A stretch of 5,744 bases of DNA from an uncultured Clostridia bacterium (GTDB lineage Bacteria > Bacillota > Clostridia > Oscillospirales > Oscillospiraceae), in assembly GCA_947169005.1 (NCBI GenBank), contig CAMVOG010000155.1, positions 1 through 5,744 of the forward strand. The letters run 5' to 3'. The translations under genes were made by a program, and so were the position numbers. This document shows positions 4,349-5,744 of the stretch, one piece after another. Below the pieces are notes generated by a model that saw only the letters and a list, made by a program, of their open reading frames with translations, did no database searches and was not told where the DNA came from. The first letter of the stretch is position 1; each line of letters opens with the position of its first letter.

Positions 4349-5730
4349 TTATAAAACCTTCCCAGCACCCAGAAGGCCGCCACGGTGAGCACCGCCTCGG
4401 CAAAGACCTGGGCGAAGGGGAGGCCGTAGAGGGGCCAGAGCCAGTTGAAGAAGAACAGGGCCGGGATCTCCAGCACCAGCTTGCGCAGCACGGCGAAGAC
4501 GAAGGCCTCCTTGCCCATGCCCACGGCCTGGAAGACCGCCACGGTGAAATAGTCCACGCTCAAAAGCGGCAGGGCCAGGGAGAAGACCCGCAGCAGGATT
4601 ATGCCGTGGCCGATGATGGTCTCGTCCGCAATGAAGAGCCCCATCCAGAAGCGGGGGAAGAGGAAAAAGAGCAGGCCCATGAGGGTGATGAAGCTGAGAT
4701 TCGCGGCCCGGGCCGTGCGGATGGCCCGGCGGACCCGCTTCGCGTCCCCGGCGGCGTAGTTGTAGCCGATCAGCGGCATGGCCCCCTGGGCGATGCCGTA
4801 GGTGACGTTCAGCGGCACCATGTAGATCTTGTTGCAGATGCCCATGGCGGCCACGGCCTCGGCCCCGTAGCCCGCGGTGAAGTTGTTCAGCACGGTCATG
4901 CCCGTCACGCTCAGCAGGTTCATCACCGCCGAGGGGACCCCCACCTGGAATACCCCGGAGACGATCTCCTTTTTGGGGGCGAAGTGCAGGGGATTCACGT
5001 CCACGTAGGTTTTGCCCCGCTTTTTCAGCAGCAGCACGGCGAAGTAGGCGCAGGCCGCGCAGTTGGAGAGGAAGGTGGCCAGGCCCGCGCCCTCCACGCC
5101 CATGTTCAGAAAGCCGGGCAGGATGAAGAGCGGGTCCAGCACCATGTTGAGGAAGCAGCCGCTCATGGTGCCGATGCTGGCGTGGAGGGTGGCCCCCTCC
5201 GAGCGGACCAGGTGAGCCATGGTGGTGTTGACGATGGCGGGCAGGGCCCCGCAGATCACGGTCCAGCGCAGATAGGCCCCGGAGGTGGCGCGGGTGGCCT
5301 CCGTGGAGCCCAGCAGACTCAGCAGCGGATTTTTCAGCAGCAGGCAGAGCAGGGAAAAGAGCGCCGCCATCCCCACGGCGCAGGTAAAGCCGAAGGAGGA
5401 GACCCGGGATACCTTTTCATAGTCCTTCGCCCCCAGGGAGCGGCTCATGAGGCTGGAGCTGCCCGTGCCGAAGAGATTCGACACCACGTTCAGTGCCATC
5501 ATGGCCGGAGCCACCAGCGTCACCGCCGCGTTCTGCAAGGGGTCGTTCAGCCGCCCCACCCAGAAGGTGTCGGCCAGGTTGTAGATGACCATGACGAGCT
5601 GGCTGAAAATGGTGGGCACGGCCAGGATCACCAGCGCCTTCCGAATGGGCATGCGCTCAAACAGCTCGGTCCGGTCCTTCGTCTTTGCCATCTGCTCGCC
5701 CGACTGGAGGCCAAAGGCGGAGAAACCCAT
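4330..5730 (-). CDS. MATE family multidrug/organic compound efflux transporter
   Basis: This 466-residue, very hydrophobic protein reads as a MATE transporter with two homologous six-helix halves, at roughly residues 30-236 and 257-458. Landmarks are NLADTFWVGRL at 51-61 after the first helix, the GTGSSSLMSRSLG stretch at 88-100, and the second-half counterpart GIAQGAMPLIGYNYAAGDAKR at 312-332. Such proteins sit in the cytoplasmic membrane and export cationic drugs, dyes or metabolites in exchange for Na+ or H+. The sequence resembles the DinF/MepA-like bacterial branch, but substrate and coupling ion cannot be read from it. The start at 5730 is supported by AGGAG at 5736-5740; Met14 has a poorer site. 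The last six residues (KTMDNG) are coded by a tandem heptamer repeat, so the C-terminus is not conserved sequence. The promoter lies outside the window and no hairpin terminator follows. Confidence 0.95.
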   Translation of the reverse strand: MGFSAFGLQSGEQMAKTKDRTELFERMPIRKALVILAVPTIFSQLVMVIYNLADTFWVGRLNDPLQNAAVTLVAPAMMALNVVSNLFGTGSSSLMSRSLGAKDYEKVSRVSSFGFTCAVGMAALFSLLCLLLKNPLLSLLGSTEATRATSGAYLRWTVICGALPAIVNTTMAHLVRSEGATLHASIGTMSGCFLNMVLDPLFILPGFLNMGVEGAGLATFLSNCAACAYFAVLLLKKRGKTYVDVNPLHFAPKKEIVSGVFQVGVPSAVMNLLSVTGMTVLNNFTAGYGAEAVAAMGICNKIYMVPLNVTYGIAQGAMPLIGYNYAAGDAKRVRRAIRTARAANLSFITLMGLLFFLFPRFWMGLFIADETIIGHGIILLRVFSLALPLLSVDYFTVAVFQAVGMGKEAFVFAVLRKLVLEIPALFFFNWLWPLYGLPFAQVFAEAVLTVAAFWVLGRFYKTMDNG

Positions 5731-5744
5731 TACTTCTCCTATTT

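Noticed and set aside
5689..5691. Alternative MATE start at Met14 (MAKTKDRTELF)
   Set aside because: It looks plausible as a protein start, but the upstream bases lack a good ribosome binding site, while AGGAG precedes the ATG at 5730.

Overview
The window looks like chromosomal DNA from a GC-rich anaerobic member of the Firmicutes (Bacillota), most likely a gut-type clostridium of the Oscillospiraceae kind. The signs are the rplU-rpmA-obgE gene order, strong AGGAGG-type ribosome binding sites, sigma-A-type promoters, an oxygen-sensitive glycyl radical enzyme and a DinF/MepA-like MATE exporter. The taxonomic placement is inference. Every supported gene lies on the minus strand, so transcription runs from high to low coordinates.

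Layout in the direction of transcription: (1) 5730-4330, a complete 466-residue MATE family multidrug/organic cation exporter. (2) 4348-4237, two arrays of 7-bp tandem repeats; the first runs through the MATE stop codon and the second is a G-run array. No hairpin terminator is visible here. (3) 4222-4113, a consensus promoter (TTGACA, 17 bp, TATACT with extended TG), a perfect 9-bp dyad over the start site and a leader of about 75 nt. (4) 4112-3795, rplU (L21), then 3749-3489, rpmA (L27), only 45 bp apart. (5) 3477-3444, a strong intrinsic terminator inside the rpmA-obgE gap. (6) 3429-2158, obgE, a ribosome-assembly GTPase, followed by its own terminator. (7) 2111-2083, a second strong promoter with a dyad over its -10 box. 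(8) 2026-1, a glycyl radical enzyme of the pyruvate formate-lyase superfamily, cut by the window edge before its glycyl radical loop.

The middle of the window is a ribosome module: two large-subunit proteins and the GTPase that assists 50S assembly. The glycyl radical enzyme is a separately promoted metabolic gene whose activase would be expected outside the window. The exporter has no evident link to either.

Most of the window is conserved housekeeping sequence and I do not see a clear new system. The points most worth a second look are the substrate-unassigned glycyl radical enzyme with a GCQE active-site motif, the L27 that lacks the N-terminal extension together with the missing Prp protease gene, the terminator set directly before obgE, and the heptamer arrays that form the 3' end of the MATE gene.
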